NCBI GenBank assembly: GCA_027031765.1
Contig: JALVPN010000217.1
Coordinates: 1-59,718, forward strand
DNA: 59,718 nt
Reading direction: 5' to 3'
From: Promethearchaeota archaeon
GTDB lineage: Archaea; Asgardarchaeota; Thorarchaeia; Thorarchaeales; Thorarchaeaceae
A program made the translations under genes and the position numbers. The notes beneath the pieces are model-generated. The model was given only the letters and a program-made list of their open reading frames with translations, ran no database searches and was not told the origin of the DNA. Shown in pieces: positions 1 through 9,383 of this stretch (positions within the stretch are counted from its first letter, which is position 1; each line of letters opens with the position of its first letter).

Positions 1-490
1 CCGTTGCGGGGACCGCCTCCGACGCCTCAGGTGGGCTTGCTCTGTCTGTGACACCCAGTGCTGGGGAGAGGACTTCCAGCAGCTTGTAGGCACCAAACGT
101 GATGGCGGACGGCTTGGGTGGACAGCCAGGCACATAGGCGGTGACCGGGATTGCCTGGTCAACACCACCGAGGACGTTGTATGCACCGCGGAACACACCG
201 CCGCTACACGCACAGGAGCCGATGGCAACTACGAACTTCGGCTCGGCCATCTGCTCGTAAATCCTCTGCAGGCGGGGCTTGATCTGTTCAGTGACCGGCC
301 CCGTGCACAGCATTATGTCAGCATGACGGGGGCTCCCGACAAGTTTCACGCCGAACCGTTCAAGGTCGAGCCTTGGCATGAGGGCTGCCAGTATCTCAAT
401 GTCACAACCATTGCAGCTCCCGGAGTTGAAATGGAACACGTACGGGGACCGTACGCGTGCCTTGTTGATAAGCCTCTGGAGGAACCCCAT
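1..490 (-). CDS. NuoB/EchC-like [4Fe-4S] small subunit of a group 4 NiFe-hydrogenase or Complex-I-like complex (3' end off window)
   Basis: This is the small electron-transfer subunit that would carry the proximal [4Fe-4S] cluster next to the large catalytic subunit of a membrane complex. I translated it from the ATG at 490; about 163 residues are present and the reading frame leaves the window without a stop. Visible cluster ligands are a GSCNGCDIE segment (Cys26, Cys29), a GSCACSGG segment near residues 91-98 and PGCPP near residue 121. The CxxCDIE form is typical of energy-converting hydrogenases (EchC, MbhJ, HyfI type); respiratory NuoB usually has adjacent cysteines (CCAIE). The start overlaps the stop of the upstream NuoA-like gene (TAATG), so the two are translationally coupled. 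Which large subunit it pairs with cannot be seen. Confidence 0.88.
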   Translation of the reverse strand, partial: MGFLQRLINKARVRSPYVFHFNSGSCNGCDIEILAALMPRLDLERFGVKLVGSPRHADIMLCTGPVTEQIKPRLQRIYEQMAEPKFVVAIGSCACSGGVFRGAYNVLGGVDQAIPVTAYVPGCPPKPSAITFGAYKLLEVLSPALGVTDRASPPEASEAVPAT

Positions 491-825
491 TATTCGCCCA
501 CCTCTTGAGGTGCAAGGGAAACATATGCTGCGGCCACCAACGCGACCACAAGATAGGCAATCACAACCGGACCCGGCGCGCTCCAGCTCAGGAACAGTAT
601 GAAACCGAGGATGTCAAACAGCATGAAGTAGAGGGCAAAGTTGAAGAGTTCTAGGTGGAACTGTACCTTTCCACCAAGAAATGAGGGCTCACCGCATGCG
701 TACGATTCTGTGGCAGGGCCCGATTTACGTGCAGGCGGTGCAACGCTCCTGCCGATGAGTACGATTGCGCCTACAAACAGGACGCTCATGAGGAGCACCA
801 TGACAAACCCGAGCACCAGGTCCAC
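490..825 (-). CDS. NuoA-like membrane subunit
   Basis: A 111-residue membrane protein with three hydrophobic helices (about residues 1-28, 58-80 and 84-105). It has the NuoA/FpoA hallmarks: a conserved YACGEP loop after helix 1 and a FALYFMLFDILGFILF helix 2. NuoA sits at the junction of the peripheral and membrane arms of Complex I. The start is GTG, and the stop overlaps the start of the next subunit. A TATA-like box (ATTAAAT around 938-945, read on the minus strand) lies about 115 bases upstream. Pairing NuoA with a CNGCDIE-type small subunit is unusual, because simple Ech/Mbh hydrogenases lack NuoA. Confidence 0.85.
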   Translation of the reverse strand: MDLVLGFVMVLLMSVLFVGAIVLIGRSVAPPARKSGPATESYACGEPSFLGGKVQFHLELFNFALYFMLFDILGFILFLSWSAPGPVVIAYLVVALVAAAYVSLAPQEVGE

Positions 826-1075
826 TGTTGTTCCACCTCGGTCGGGCCGGAGCGCCCCGCGTGACGCATATATTCTTGGTGGTAGGGACGCCAGCCACTC
901 GCAGTGTTGAAGGCAGGTGAACCGTACACAGTGTCTGCTATTTAATCATGGGATAGAGGACTCTGATGGCAGGGCTGGTGTGGGTGGGGATGTCCAGCAC
1001 GGATTGGAGTACCATCCAGACTGGGGGCGGTCATGCATGGCACCATGAATAAGACGTATCAGGTCGGATAGATGG

Positions 1076-3070
1076 ATGAAGGATGTGACTGAGATGAGGC
1101 GGGCAGTCCTGCAGTGCATGGTGGTAGTCATACTACTGACCGCTGCCGAGACTACTAGTCCATACCCTCTGAACACGGACATAGGTGGTCGCAGGGCTGA
1201 CACCCCTTGGCGGCCGGCAATCAACAGGCCCACATGGCCTGGGGACGACGGGCAGTTCTCAAAGTGCAACCTGTCTGTATGTTTCACACCGGACAGTGCG
1301 CAGGTGTATGGGAACATCTCCCTGGATCTATACAACAACGACCCCGTCACGTTTGACAGCATCCCATTCCACCTGTATCCATCTGGGATGAAGTCACTCA
1401 GTAGAAACGGCTGCATTGATGTACTGGATGTCCTGACGCTTGTGGACGGGAAGACTGTTGGGCTCAACTTCACCGTACAAGGACAGCAACTGATGTGGGT
1501 GAACCTCAGTAGACCATGGCACCCCAGCGGACATGTCAGGCTCTTGATACGGTTTGTCACTACTCTGCCGGATGGGGGGATTGACCGTGCCAATGTATAT
1601 GGGAGCCATTCCACACAGGACTGGATACTGAAGTTTGCAAGTTCGTATCCCGTGCCATGTGTGTATGACCAGCGCGATGGGTGGAACACAGAACCATACA
1701 CATTCGATGCCGACCCGTTCTACTTCGACATGGCCTACTACAGGCTCAACATAACTGCTCCAGAAGACGTGGTCATTGCGGCTACCGGACTGCTCCGTGC
1801 AACGGAGCGGCACGGACAGTGGGTGACGTATGCGTATGACTCTGTCCTGCCGGTGAGAGAGGTCACATTCTCAGCATCACCATATTTTCTCACCGAGTCG
1901 CGCGCTGTAAACGGTGTCAATGTAACCGCGTTCTACCTCCCGAGTTCAGAGGCCCTCTGGGAACATACCGCAGTCAACATCACGGCCAATGCACTCGCCC
2001 TCTATAACCATACTTTTGGCACCTACCCTTACCCGGCCCTCAACGTCGTGGAGGAACACTCAGAGTACGGAGGGATGGAATACCCCTGTCAGGTGTACAT
2101 ATCGCATGCAGTATCACAGGCGGTCATGCGTGGGAACAGTGACCCGTCCATGTTTGAAGCGGTGGTAGCACACGAACTCGCACACCAGTGGTGGTATCAA
2201 CTGGTCGGCAACGACGAGTACGACGAGGGCTTTCTTGATGAGGGGCTAGCCTGTTGGTCGGAGAACTACTATGCCGAAGTGTACTATGGCAGCTGGACTG
2301 CCTTTCAGCAAACCGAGCTTGTAGACCTTGTCAGGCACTACCATGCCCAGAGTGGACTGCCATGCCGGATCAACCAGTCCACTGACGAGTACCCTGGGAA
2401 CTATCTGTTCGCGGCATACGTTAAGGCCCCAGTAGTCCTTGAGAAACTGAGGCAACTCGTGGGGCATAACATGTTCGTCCTAGCACTCCAACAATACTTT
2501 GAGGACAACGAGTTCGGTATTGCTACACTCCAAGACCTCCAGCGTGCCTTTGAGGACTCTGTACATAGACCTCTGGACTGGTTCTTCAATGCATGGTATG
2601 ACAACCCATACCTCCCACGATATGAGGTCACCAGTGCGACATGGGACACATCCACACGGATGCTTGTCATGACAGTTGAGGACACCAATGCCGCAACCAA
2701 CAGATACCCCTATCGTCAGGAACTCCTAGTCCGTGTGACGTCGGAAACGAACATCGTGTATGAGGCGTGGCAGTGGATAAACGGGAGCCATGTCATACTT
2801 GGACTGCCAGTGCCCCAGCAGCCGACATACGTCTTCCTAGTACTGGCTGACCTCGCCCTTGCACAGACATGCTATGGGGGGCAGGAACCGGCAGCCAGCA
2901 TACGCCCGGTGGACATCACCGGCGATGGTTCCACCACAGAGGGTCTGGACTCACCAACCACACTCCTTGTCCTAGGTGGGCTGACTGTAGCAGGCACCAT
3001 TGTGTTCGTGGTACTGCTGACAAAACGCGTGAGAAGACCTAGCCCTCAGTCGTCCATCGCACCTCTGTAG
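1076..3070 (+). CDS. Membrane-anchored extracellular M1-family aminopeptidase
   Basis: A gluzincin metallopeptidase of 664 residues, expected to trim N-terminal residues from peptides outside the cell. The zinc site is clear: HELAH near residue 365 followed 18 residues later by the third ligand Glu in FLDEG. Upstream is the substrate-binding GGMEYP motif, a variant of GAMEN. The N-terminus has a signal-like stretch (AVLQCMVVVILLTA) and the C-terminus a transmembrane helix (about residues 628-650) followed by a basic tail, so the catalytic domain should face outwards. Several N-x-S/T sequons fit a glycosylated surface protein. Translation may instead begin at the ATG at 1094. The 3' end overlaps the convergent gene by about 25 bases. 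Confidence 0.9.
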   Translation: MKDVTEMRRAVLQCMVVVILLTAAETTSPYPLNTDIGGRRADTPWRPAINRPTWPGDDGQFSKCNLSVCFTPDSAQVYGNISLDLYNNDPVTFDSIPFHLYPSGMKSLSRNGCIDVLDVLTLVDGKTVGLNFTVQGQQLMWVNLSRPWHPSGHVRLLIRFVTTLPDGGIDRANVYGSHSTQDWILKFASSYPVPCVYDQRDGWNTEPYTFDADPFYFDMAYYRLNITAPEDVVIAATGLLRATERHGQWVTYAYDSVLPVREVTFSASPYFLTESRAVNGVNVTAFYLPSSEALWEHTAVNITANALALYNHTFGTYPYPALNVVEEHSEYGGMEYPCQVYISHAVSQAVMRGNSDPSMFEAVVAHELAHQWWYQLVGNDEYDEGFLDEGLACWSENYYAEVYYGSWTAFQQTELVDLVRHYHAQSGLPCRINQSTDEYPGNYLFAAYVKAPVVLEKLRQLVGHNMFVLALQQYFEDNEFGIATLQDLQRAFEDSVHRPLDWFFNAWYDNPYLPRYEVTSATWDTSTRMLVMTVEDTNAATNRYPYRQELLVRVTSETNIVYEAWQWINGSHVILGLPVPQQPTYVFLVLADLALAQTCYGGQEPAASIRPVDITGDGSTTEGLDSPTTLLVLGGLTVAGTIVFVVLLTKRVRRPSPQSSIAPL

Positions 3071-3564
3071 ATCCGCGCCATCTCGATGTATACCCTTGCA
3101 CCTGTCATGAAGGCCTCCTTCATCTCGGGGGACACCTGTCGTCTTACCTTGCCGGGAACTCCAAGGACTAGGCTCCCATCAGGGATTACAGAGTCCTCCG
3201 TGACCACTGCGCCAGCACCAATCACGCAGTCCGACCCCACCTTAGCGCCAGTGAGTACAATGGCGCCAATCCCGACAACTGTCCGGTCACCAATCTCACA
3301 TGCATGGATGACACAGTTGTGACCAGCAGTCACATAGTCCCCTATGATTGCAGGGTTTGTAACGGTCGTGTGCACAGTTGCATTGTCCTGAATTGAGGTG
3401 CCACGTCCCACACGGATATAGTTCATGTCACCGCGCAACACCGAGAACTCCCAGATGGAAGAATCGGCCCCGACCTCAACATCACCAATTATGGACGCAC
3501 GGGGTGACACGTAGGCCTCCGAGTGGACTCTAGGAGTCTTGCCTTCGAACGGATATAGTCCCAA
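3046..3564 (-). CDS. Gamma-carbonic-anhydrase-like hexapeptide-repeat protein
   Basis: A left-handed beta-helix protein of the gamma carbonic anhydrase / YrdA family, normally a trimer binding a metal at subunit interfaces. Hexapeptide repeats run through most of the chain, and the three expected metal-binding histidines are present in DNATVHT and AGHNCVIHAC. The frame is open up to 3606, but I place the start at the TTG at 3562-3564. It has a good GGAGGT Shine-Dalgarno site about 7 bases upstream and lies about 35 bases after the start site predicted from a TATA box (AATTA, 3618-3624, minus strand). Carbonic anhydrase activity is not certain; many relatives have unknown function. Confidence 0.85.
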   Translation of the reverse strand: MGLYPFEGKTPRVHSEAYVSPRASIIGDVEVGADSSIWEFSVLRGDMNYIRVGRGTSIQDNATVHTTVTNPAIIGDYVTAGHNCVIHACEIGDRTVVGIGAIVLTGAKVGSDCVIGAGAVVTEDSVIPDGSLVLGVPGKVRRQVSPEMKEAFMTGARVYIEMARIYRGAMDD

Positions 3565-3641
3565 TGAACTACCTCCCGCTGACAGGATGTCAACCGGGCC
3601 CGACAACTTGCGAGACCATAATTAAGGGTATTGAACCGGTG

Positions 3642-3911
3642 ATGGCGGTATCAGAAAAGGAGTGGGTGGCACAGGGCCACCCGAGTGCACCCGAGCGGGT
3701 AGACCAGCTCAGGAGCAACCTAGAACGGATAGTCAGGGCTTGGATCTGCTGGTACCGTGTTCATGATGAATCACAGACTGCAGTGATGGCAGTCGGATTG
3801 AACCGGAACGTGAATGTAGATTGCACTAGAAGAGGAGCGGGTGGAAAAGACATGCGAGTTGAGGGCGGGCACCAGCACACGGATCCGTTGAGAATAAGAG
3901 GGGCGGTCTAA
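3642..3911 (+). CDS. Possible small hypothetical protein (weak)
   Basis: An 89-codon reading frame starting with ATG at 3642, about 25 bases after a TATA-like sequence (ATAATTAAG, 3618-3626), so a leaderless message is possible. The first 45 residues look protein-like (SEKEWVAQGHPSAPERVDQ, then a predicted helix), but the rest is low in hydrophobic residues and I recognise no family. It lies in the roughly 580-base stretch 3565-4146, which otherwise contains only T-rich runs (minus strand, 3973-3981) that may end transcription of the regulator downstream. Treat it as a candidate only. Confidence 0.25.
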   Translation: MAVSEKEWVAQGHPSAPERVDQLRSNLERIVRAWICWYRVHDESQTAVMAVGLNRNVNVDCTRRGAGGKDMRVEGGHQHTDPLRIRGAV

Positions 3912-4146
3912 AGGGTTTTTGGCCACTCCGGTAGAGGACGACGCAACAGTGGCAGAACAAGTAGAGGTGTGAGGGGAAAAAAACGAGTATTTTCTGCCTT
4001 CGTGCCATCATAGTCACCAGCATCCCCGGCAAACGAGACGAGGTAGTAGCTGCTGGTCGTGCACGTATTACAACATCGCACACTTCTGGAGTTCGTGCAC
4101 AATCATGGAGAGTACTGGTACACAGTACTAGGTACAGAACAGGGTC

Positions 4147-5334
4147 TCAGGAGATGGAGGCCAAGGGGGTGTCAAGGACATAGTCACGACTGGTGTTCCA
4201 CTCCCCACGGCCAAAGTAGTTCTTGTGGTAGAAGAAGTAGGTGAAAGAGGAGTTCAACTGGAGCTGGTACACCGAGGAGCGGGTCGCGTGCTCCCAGAAG
4301 AACTCGGAGAACTCTGGCGCGAAAGAGGGTGCCGATGTCACGAACAGCAGGAACGACTCGTCATCACCGATGCACTGACACTCAAAAGGGATCTCACCGG
4401 ACATGACAAAGCGGTGCAGACGCTCGGGGCTCAGGTCGGAACCGGCCCTGAAATGACCGGCAATCATCTGGGTATACGTGAGGTCGAACACACTGCGGTC
4501 GTAGTAGAGGAGCTCATTCCTTATGACCAGGTGACGCAGCCGTTTCACACGCCTTGAGATTGTAGTGGCATCCCGGTTATAGAGCTCGCCCAGACGGCGC
4601 AGGTTCGGTTTGGCGTTTATTGTCAGCTCACGGAGGAGCGACATGTCGAGGTTATCGAAGTCGTGCACCATGGCACGTCTGATTGGAGGGACTGCTGTCT
4701 GCGGGTCGTTTGCAAGGAAGCGGTCCCACACGGACTCCAGTCGGCTCAGTCGCGACCCTGCGGCGGCCTTCCGCCCATAGTCCAAGCTCCAACGGTTCTG
4801 GCCGAGACTCCAGCGTTCAAAATCTGCCTGCAGCCTGGCGACGCGCAGTGGCGTCTTGACTACGAACTGTTCGAAGAGGCCGAGGTCGCGGAGGCGGCGG
4901 TAGAGGGACTCCATAAGTCCGCTGATATCTGGGGGGATGTCAAACTGCACGTACATTGCTGCACCGTCACCGTATGCGGCCACACGATAGTGTGTATATG
5001 GGTGCTCGTCACACAGCTTCTTGAGACGGCTCATCGACAGAACATCATGGATACCCAAGAATAACACATGCTGACGGAGGAGGCCCAGACGTGAGGGGCT
5101 GTATACGGCCTCGACCTCGGTCTGAGTGCGCCTGCCCAACACTGGGTCGTCAATCTGGCGGTCGGGACGGAGGAACCCCTTCGCCTTCATGCGCTGCAGA
5201 CGAATCCTGACGGCCTCTGCTGACATCCCCACCTCCTTGCTGATTGCCACATTGCTCTGTGAGGGGTTCCGCTCAAGGGACAGGAATATGCGGTAGTCCT
5301 TCATGTCAAGGTCATATGTCCCCCAGGCCGCCAT
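4147..5334 (-). CDS. Tandem winged-helix (Lrp/AsnC-like) transcriptional regulator
   Basis: A predicted DNA-binding protein of about 395 residues with two separate winged helix-turn-helix units. One is near the N-terminus (KDYRIFLSLERNPSQSNVAI, about residues 12-60) and a second in the middle (about residues 235-285, with DMSLLRELTINAKPNLRRLG). Each is followed by an alpha/beta segment resembling a degenerate Lrp-type effector domain. I chose the ATG at 5334 rather than the upstream ATG at 5358, because the TATA box at 5357-5364 would place transcription start at or next to 5334, giving a leaderless mRNA. The gene stands alone; its targets are unknown. Confidence 0.75.
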   Translation of the reverse strand: MAAWGTYDLDMKDYRIFLSLERNPSQSNVAISKEVGMSAEAVRIRLQRMKAKGFLRPDRQIDDPVLGRRTQTEVEAVYSPSRLGLLRQHVLFLGIHDVLSMSRLKKLCDEHPYTHYRVAAYGDGAAMYVQFDIPPDISGLMESLYRRLRDLGLFEQFVVKTPLRVARLQADFERWSLGQNRWSLDYGRKAAAGSRLSRLESVWDRFLANDPQTAVPPIRRAMVHDFDNLDMSLLRELTINAKPNLRRLGELYNRDATTISRRVKRLRHLVIRNELLYYDRSVFDLTYTQMIAGHFRAGSDLSPERLHRFVMSGEIPFECQCIGDDESFLLFVTSAPSFAPEFSEFFWEHATRSSVYQLQLNSSFTYFFYHKNYFGRGEWNTSRDYVLDTPLASIS

Positions 5335-5356
5335 GATACATACTCCCGCCGAATGC

Positions 5357-5364
5357 AATATAAA
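5357..5364 (-). promoter_or_regulatory. TATA box for the tandem winged-helix regulator
   Basis: On the minus strand this reads TTTATATT, preceded by purine-rich bases. Its centre lies about 27 bases before the ATG at 5334, which decides the start and implies a leaderless transcript. Confidence 0.6.
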
Positions 5365-5430
5365 CTGTTCTGGATGGCGTATAGGTGGCGTTCCTATCCG
5401 CTAACTGTTGCCCACTCGTAGTGTACTGTG

Positions 5431-5901
5431 TCAACATACACCGAAGGTCGGCTTGCCTCCTTCGCTCCCACCAGGTGGGTCGAAGACATATGTTGCGCTG
5501 TCGGTCGCAGTAGCCGGGGTTACCAGCAGTGCTTTCACGTAGACAGTATAGTCGCCGCTCTCGGTGGCATGATTGAAGAAGAGGTTGTACGTGTACACGA
5601 CGTCAACCCATGCGAGCACTATGACGAGGTATGAATAGCTCGTCCCGGAAGGCAACGTCAGAGTGATTACGTAGGCAAACTCGTAGTAGTCACTCGAACT
5701 CAGGTCGAACCGTACGACCACAAGCACATCGTCCTCCCAAGAGTCGTCGTCCAGGTCGGTGTAGCACGCATCAACAATCGTGACCTCAATCCCATGTTCA
5801 TCGGAGGCCGCATGCACAACGGGAATGTTGACACACATCGGAACGATGACGAGGAGTGCAAACAGAACCAGTGCACGTCTTGAACTCAGACCCGCAATCA
5901 T
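5431..5901 (-). CDS. Secreted protein of unknown function
   Basis: A 156-residue protein with a clear N-terminal signal peptide: a positively charged start (SSRR), a hydrophobic core (ALVLFALLVIVPMCV) and a VHAAS-type cleavage site near residue 31. The mature part is rich in Thr, Ser, Tyr and acidic residues, with a DDDSWEDD loop that could bind calcium and beta-strand-like alternation, suggesting one extracellular immunoglobulin-like domain. The end is a glycine-rich segment ending in a single cysteine. A TATA box (TATATA, about 5937-5942, minus strand) lies about 37 bases before the start. I recognise no family. Confidence 0.7.
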   Translation of the reverse strand: MIAGLSSRRALVLFALLVIVPMCVNIPVVHAASDEHGIEVTIVDACYTDLDDDSWEDDVLVVVRFDLSSSDYYEFAYVITLTLPSGTSYSYLVIVLAWVDVVYTYNLFFNHATESGDYTVYVKALLVTPATATDSATYVFDPPGGSEGGKPTFGVC

Positions 5902-6144
5902 CGTGAGAATCTCGTCTGCATGAATGCAAAGACCCTATATATGGGTTTGGGGAGGTCGTGCACCACATGCGTGCTCGCAACTGAGAAGAGGGCCGACCAG
6001 CAGTAACACAGGTCGCCGACCATTGCAGTCAGCGACAGGGACAAGACGACAGGAAAGAGGCGTACAGAGTGGAGGGGCCCATGTACCGGACATGGAACAG
6101 GTTGGAGAATACGGGACTGCTACAAAATACGAATTTGAGGAGGG

Positions 6145-6180
6145 GGGAAAAAAGAGGAGGGGTGGGGGTATACCCCCCAT
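6145..6180 (-). terminator. Hairpin plus T-run after acs
   Basis: Immediately after the acs stop, read on the minus strand, comes a perfect palindrome GGGGG-TATA-CCCCC (6164-6177), then a pyrimidine-rich stretch including six T (6148-6153). This resembles an intrinsic terminator. Confidence 0.55.
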
Positions 6181-6193
6181 TTAATGGACTGCT

Positions 6194-8185
6194 CTATGGG
6201 ATTCGCTCGCGGATTAGGGCCTCCACAACGCTTGGGTCGGCCAGGGTTGTGGTGTCACCGATGTCATCAATCTGGCCGGCAGCAATCCGCTTCAGGATTC
6301 GTCGCATAATCTTCCCGGAGCGTGTCTTCGGGAGAGCATCAGCGAACTGGATTTTGGCCGGCGTAGCAATGGGGCCAATCTCCTTCCGCACATGCTGGCG
6401 GAGTTCCTCCTTGAGCTCGTCGGTCTTCTCGACACCCACCTTCAGGGTTACGAAGACATAGATGTCCTCACCCTTGACGTCGTGTGGGAAGCCGACGACA
6501 GCGCATTCTGCCACAGCCGGATGTGCCACGAGTGCAGACTCGATCTCAGCGGTACCGAGACGGTGACCACTGACCTTGAGCACATCATCAATGCGTCCCA
6601 CGATGAAGTAGTAGCCGTCCTCGTTGAAGCGGGCACCATCACCAGTCATATACATCGGCTGACCGGTCTCGGGGTCCTTGTACTGCACCCAGTACGTCTT
6701 CACAAAACGCTGGTGGTCACCGTAGACTGTCCTCATGAGACCAGGCCATGGCCGCTTGATGCACAGATAGCCACCCTCGTTGGGCCCAACAGGCTGGCCA
6801 CTCTCATCAACGATGATAGGGTCGATGCCGAAGTATGGGAAGGTGGCCGAGCCGGGGATGAGCTCATCAGCGCCTGGCAGCGGGGTGATAATGACACCAC
6901 CAGTTTCAGTCTGCCAGTAAGTGTCGACGATTGGGCAGCGGGACTTGCCGACCACCTCGTAGTACCAGATCCATGCCTCGGGGTTGATTGGCTCCCCGAC
7001 TGTGCCCAAGAGCCTCAGGGATGACAGGTCGTGACGTTTGACAGGTTCCTCACCGAACTTCATGAGGGCACGGATGGCTGTTGGGGCGGTATAGAACTGG
7101 TTCACCTTGTATTTCTCAACGACCTGCCAGAACCGGTCAGTATCGGGCCATGTCGGCACGCCCTCGAACATGAGGGTCGTGGCACCCGCACTCAGGGGCC
7201 CATAGACAATGTACGAGTGACCAGTAATCCAACCGATGTCTGCGGTGCACCAGTAGACATCGCCCTCATGCCAGTCAAAGATGTTCAGGAACGAGTGCGT
7301 GGTGTAGACCATGTAGCCACCCAGAGTGTGTAGTACACCCTTCGGCTTCCCGGTGGAGCCAGAGGTGTAGAGGATGAACAATGGGTCTTCTGCATTGAGC
7401 CACTCGGTCTCACACTCCGCATCGACCTTATCGAGTTCCTCGTGGTACCAGACATCACGGCCCTCGACCCAGTTGATGTCGATGTTCGTGCGTTTGACAA
7501 CCAGCACCTTCTTGACAGACGGGATGCCTTCGAGAGCGGTGTCGGCATTTTCCTTGAGCGGGTATACCTTACCCCTACGGAAGCTGCCGTCTGCCGTGAC
7601 AAGGAGTTTTGCCTCACAGTCGAGAATCCTCTCCCGGAGGCTGTCTGAGCTGAACCCTCCAAAGACAATACTGTGGACTGCCCCAATACGGGTACAGGCC
7701 AGCATGATGATTGCGAGCTCGGGGATCATGGGCAAGTAGATTGCAACGCGGTCGCCCTTGCTAATGCCCAGGTTCTTGAGGATGTTCGCGGCCTTGTTGA
7801 CCGCATCGCGGAGCTCGCGATAGGTGTACTTGATTGCATCCTCCTCGGGTTCGCCCTGCCATATCAGGGCAATCTGGTCGCCCTTGCCACGTTCAATGTG
7901 CTTGTCAAGGCAGTTGTAGGCCATGTTGGTGATGCCGTCCTCGAACCACGTGAAACGTGCGTTCTCGGGGTCTTTCCAGTCGAACCCCTTCGTCGGTTCC
8001 CTCTTCCAATAGCAGAGCTCCTTGGCGACTTTGAGCCAGAAACCATCAGGGTCACGGATGCTCTCTTCCCAGAGTTTCATCCGCTCCTCATGGCTCTTTA
8101 TGTACGCCTTCTGGACGAAGCTCTCCGGAGGGGGGAACCTCCGAGATTCGTCTTCGAGTACTGTAATCTTCTTCTCGTCGGACAA
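6194..8185 (-). CDS. acsA: Acetyl-CoA synthetase (AMP-forming)
   Basis: This enzyme activates acetate with ATP and CoA to give acetyl-CoA, AMP and pyrophosphate. The adenylate-forming signatures are intact: [11 protein letters not shown] (P-loop-like), YWQTETGG, the [18 protein letters not shown] hinge region and the C-terminal [10 protein letters not shown] whose lysine is the usual acetylation-controlled catalytic residue. Length (663 residues) is normal for Acs. The frame is open up to 8332, but I take the TTG at 8183-8185, with a GGTGA site five bases upstream and a TATA box (CATATAG, near 8236) before it. The neighbouring gene encodes a SatP-type acetate transporter, so the pair likely serves acetate uptake and assimilation. 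Confidence 0.95.
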   Translation of the reverse strand: MSDEKKITVLEDESRRFPPPESFVQKAYIKSHEERMKLWEESIRDPDGFWLKVAKELCYWKREPTKGFDWKDPENARFTWFEDGITNMAYNCLDKHIERGKGDQIALIWQGEPEEDAIKYTYRELRDAVNKAANILKNLGISKGDRVAIYLPMIPELAIIMLACTRIGAVHSIVFGGFSSDSLRERILDCEAKLLVTADGSFRRGKVYPLKENADTALEGIPSVKKVLVVKRTNIDINWVEGRDVWYHEELDKVDAECETEWLNAEDPLFILYTSGSTGKPKGVLHTLGGYMVYTTHSFLNIFDWHEGDVYWCTADIGWITGHSYIVYGPLSAGATTLMFEGVPTWPDTDRFWQVVEKYKVNQFYTAPTAIRALMKFGEEPVKRHDLSSLRLLGTVGEPINPEAWIWYYEVVGKSRCPIVDTYWQTETGGVIITPLPGADELIPGSATFPYFGIDPIIVDESGQPVGPNEGGYLCIKRPWPGLMRTVYGDHQRFVKTYWVQYKDPETGQPMYMTGDGARFNEDGYYFIVGRIDDVLKVSGHRLGTAEIESALVAHPAVAECAVVGFPHDVKGEDIYVFVTLKVGVEKTDELKEELRQHVRKEIGPIATPAKIQFADALPKTRSGKIMRRILKRIAAGQIDDIGDTTTLADPSVVEALIRERIP

Positions 8186-8375
8186 ACTCGTCACCCGATA
8201 GCATCGATGCTTTGGGCGTCGAGCACGAACACATCTATATGAACCTAACCATTGTATGTGTGGCTGTAGTATGGTGTCGAGCTGATACCAGAGATGCACA
8301 GTCCTGTGACGACTAGGAAGGGGAGGCTCCAAGACTTGAAGTGCCCCCTCGATAGCACTGGACTGACAGAGGAGG

Positions 8376-8410
8376 CGAAATAAAAGGCGAGCGCGGCCCA
8401 GAGGGGCCGC
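8376..8410 (-). terminator. Hairpin plus T-rich tail after satP
   Basis: Just after the transporter stop codon, the minus strand has a perfect stem GCGGCCC / GGGCCGC with a four-base loop (8393-8410), then a CTCGCC spacer and TTTTATTTC. It is a good intrinsic-terminator-like element. Confidence 0.6.
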
Positions 8411-8425
8411 AGGTCTTGTGCAACC

Positions 8426-8995
8426 CTACTCTACCGGGAACACTGGCCAGCCGTTCACCTCGGCAAGACCGAGGTAGAAAGCACTGGCACCACAGACGAC
8501 GCCCTCGTAACCTGCTGCCACAGCCAGTACAGCCGAGATTTCTGCCGAAATCAATGAGAGAGCATCAGCTGCTGACAGCATGAAGAACAAGATGGCCAGC
8601 GAGAGGAACACGAACTGGAGTACCCGGTTCGTCTTCAGCGTGCCAAAGAACATGAGGAGTGTGAAGACACCCCAGCAGGCAAGGTACGCAGACATCGAGG
8701 CTTTGTCGACAGTTGCAGCCCATCCGAGCAGCGGAAAAACGTGGAGGAATACAAATGTCAACCAGAAGAGCCCGTAAGAGCAGAAGGCGACCGTGCCAAA
8801 TGTGTTCCCCTTCCTAAACTCTAGTAGCCCGGCGAATATCTGTGCCAGTCCGCCGTAGAACACGCCCATCGCAAAAATCATTCCAAGGGCCGTGGCCGGG
8901 ATGATACCTGCGGTCTTCAGGTTCAGGAGGATGGTAGTCATCCCAAAACCTAGGAGGCCCAACGGGGCTGGGTTCGCAAGCTCAGTTTCACTCAT
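8426..8995 (-). CDS. satP: GPR1/FUN34/YaaH (SatP) family acetate transporter
   Basis: A polytopic membrane protein of 189 residues with six hydrophobic helices and the family signature NPAPLGL near the N-terminus. Relatives such as bacterial SatP and yeast Ato1 move acetate or succinate with protons. The ATG at 8995 is preferred over an upstream GTG at 9001, because AGGTGA lies six bases before it. A TATA element (ATATAAG, near 9054-9060) is upstream. It lies directly upstream of acsA in the same orientation, but a hairpin terminator separates the two, so they are probably transcribed separately as a functional pair. Confidence 0.92.
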   Translation of the reverse strand: MSETELANPAPLGLLGFGMTTILLNLKTAGIIPATALGMIFAMGVFYGGLAQIFAGLLEFRKGNTFGTVAFCSYGLFWLTFVFLHVFPLLGWAATVDKASMSAYLACWGVFTLLMFFGTLKTNRVLQFVFLSLAILFFMLSAADALSLISAEISAVLAVAAGYEGVVCGASAFYLGLAEVNGWPVFPVE

Positions 8996-9157
8996 TCTCA
9001 CTCACCTAATTGCTAGAGGTCGAGATGTTGGCACCGAGCGAAAAGACGCGGACTTATATTACTTACTTTGGGCAGGCAGACGCACAGCCCCGAGATTATG
9101 GTGCAGCGACAAAATGGAGGCATTGTACTGACCACAGCCGTGTGGAGTGCCATAACC

Positions 9158-9165
9158 TTTTTATC
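9158..9165 (+). promoter_or_regulatory. TATA box for tRNA-Ile
   Basis: TTTTTATC, about 30 bases before the mature 5' end of the tRNA. Confidence 0.6.
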
Positions 9166-9193
9166 AAGAACCAGGGGTTGCCAGTATGGACAC

Positions 9194-9271
9194 GGGCCCG
9201 TGGCATAGCCTGGTTATTGCACCGCTCTGATAAGGCGGGGGTCCGGAGTTCAAATCTCCGCGGGCCCACCA
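9194..9271 (+). tRNA. tRNA-Ile (GAT)
   Basis: A complete intronless tRNA: seven-pair acceptor stem (GGGCCCG with CGGGCCC), D arm with GG, anticodon loop CTGATAA giving anticodon GAT, and T arm CGGAG-TTCAAAT-CTCCG. The discriminator is A and the CCA end is encoded. It is one of only two uninterrupted tRNA genes in the window. Confidence 0.95.
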
Positions 9272-9383
9272 TCTAGTTCTTTCGCCCCCACCCCCACACC
9301 TGCCCCACCATGGTACTGCGTTGTCACCATGTGGAGAGATGTTCTGCTGCCACCAACGGAGATGTCAACCGTGGTGAGAATGT

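Noticed and set aside
946-1701. 251-codon open frame on the minus strand before the M1 peptidase
   Set aside because: Mostly antisense to the peptidase and without recognisable domains.
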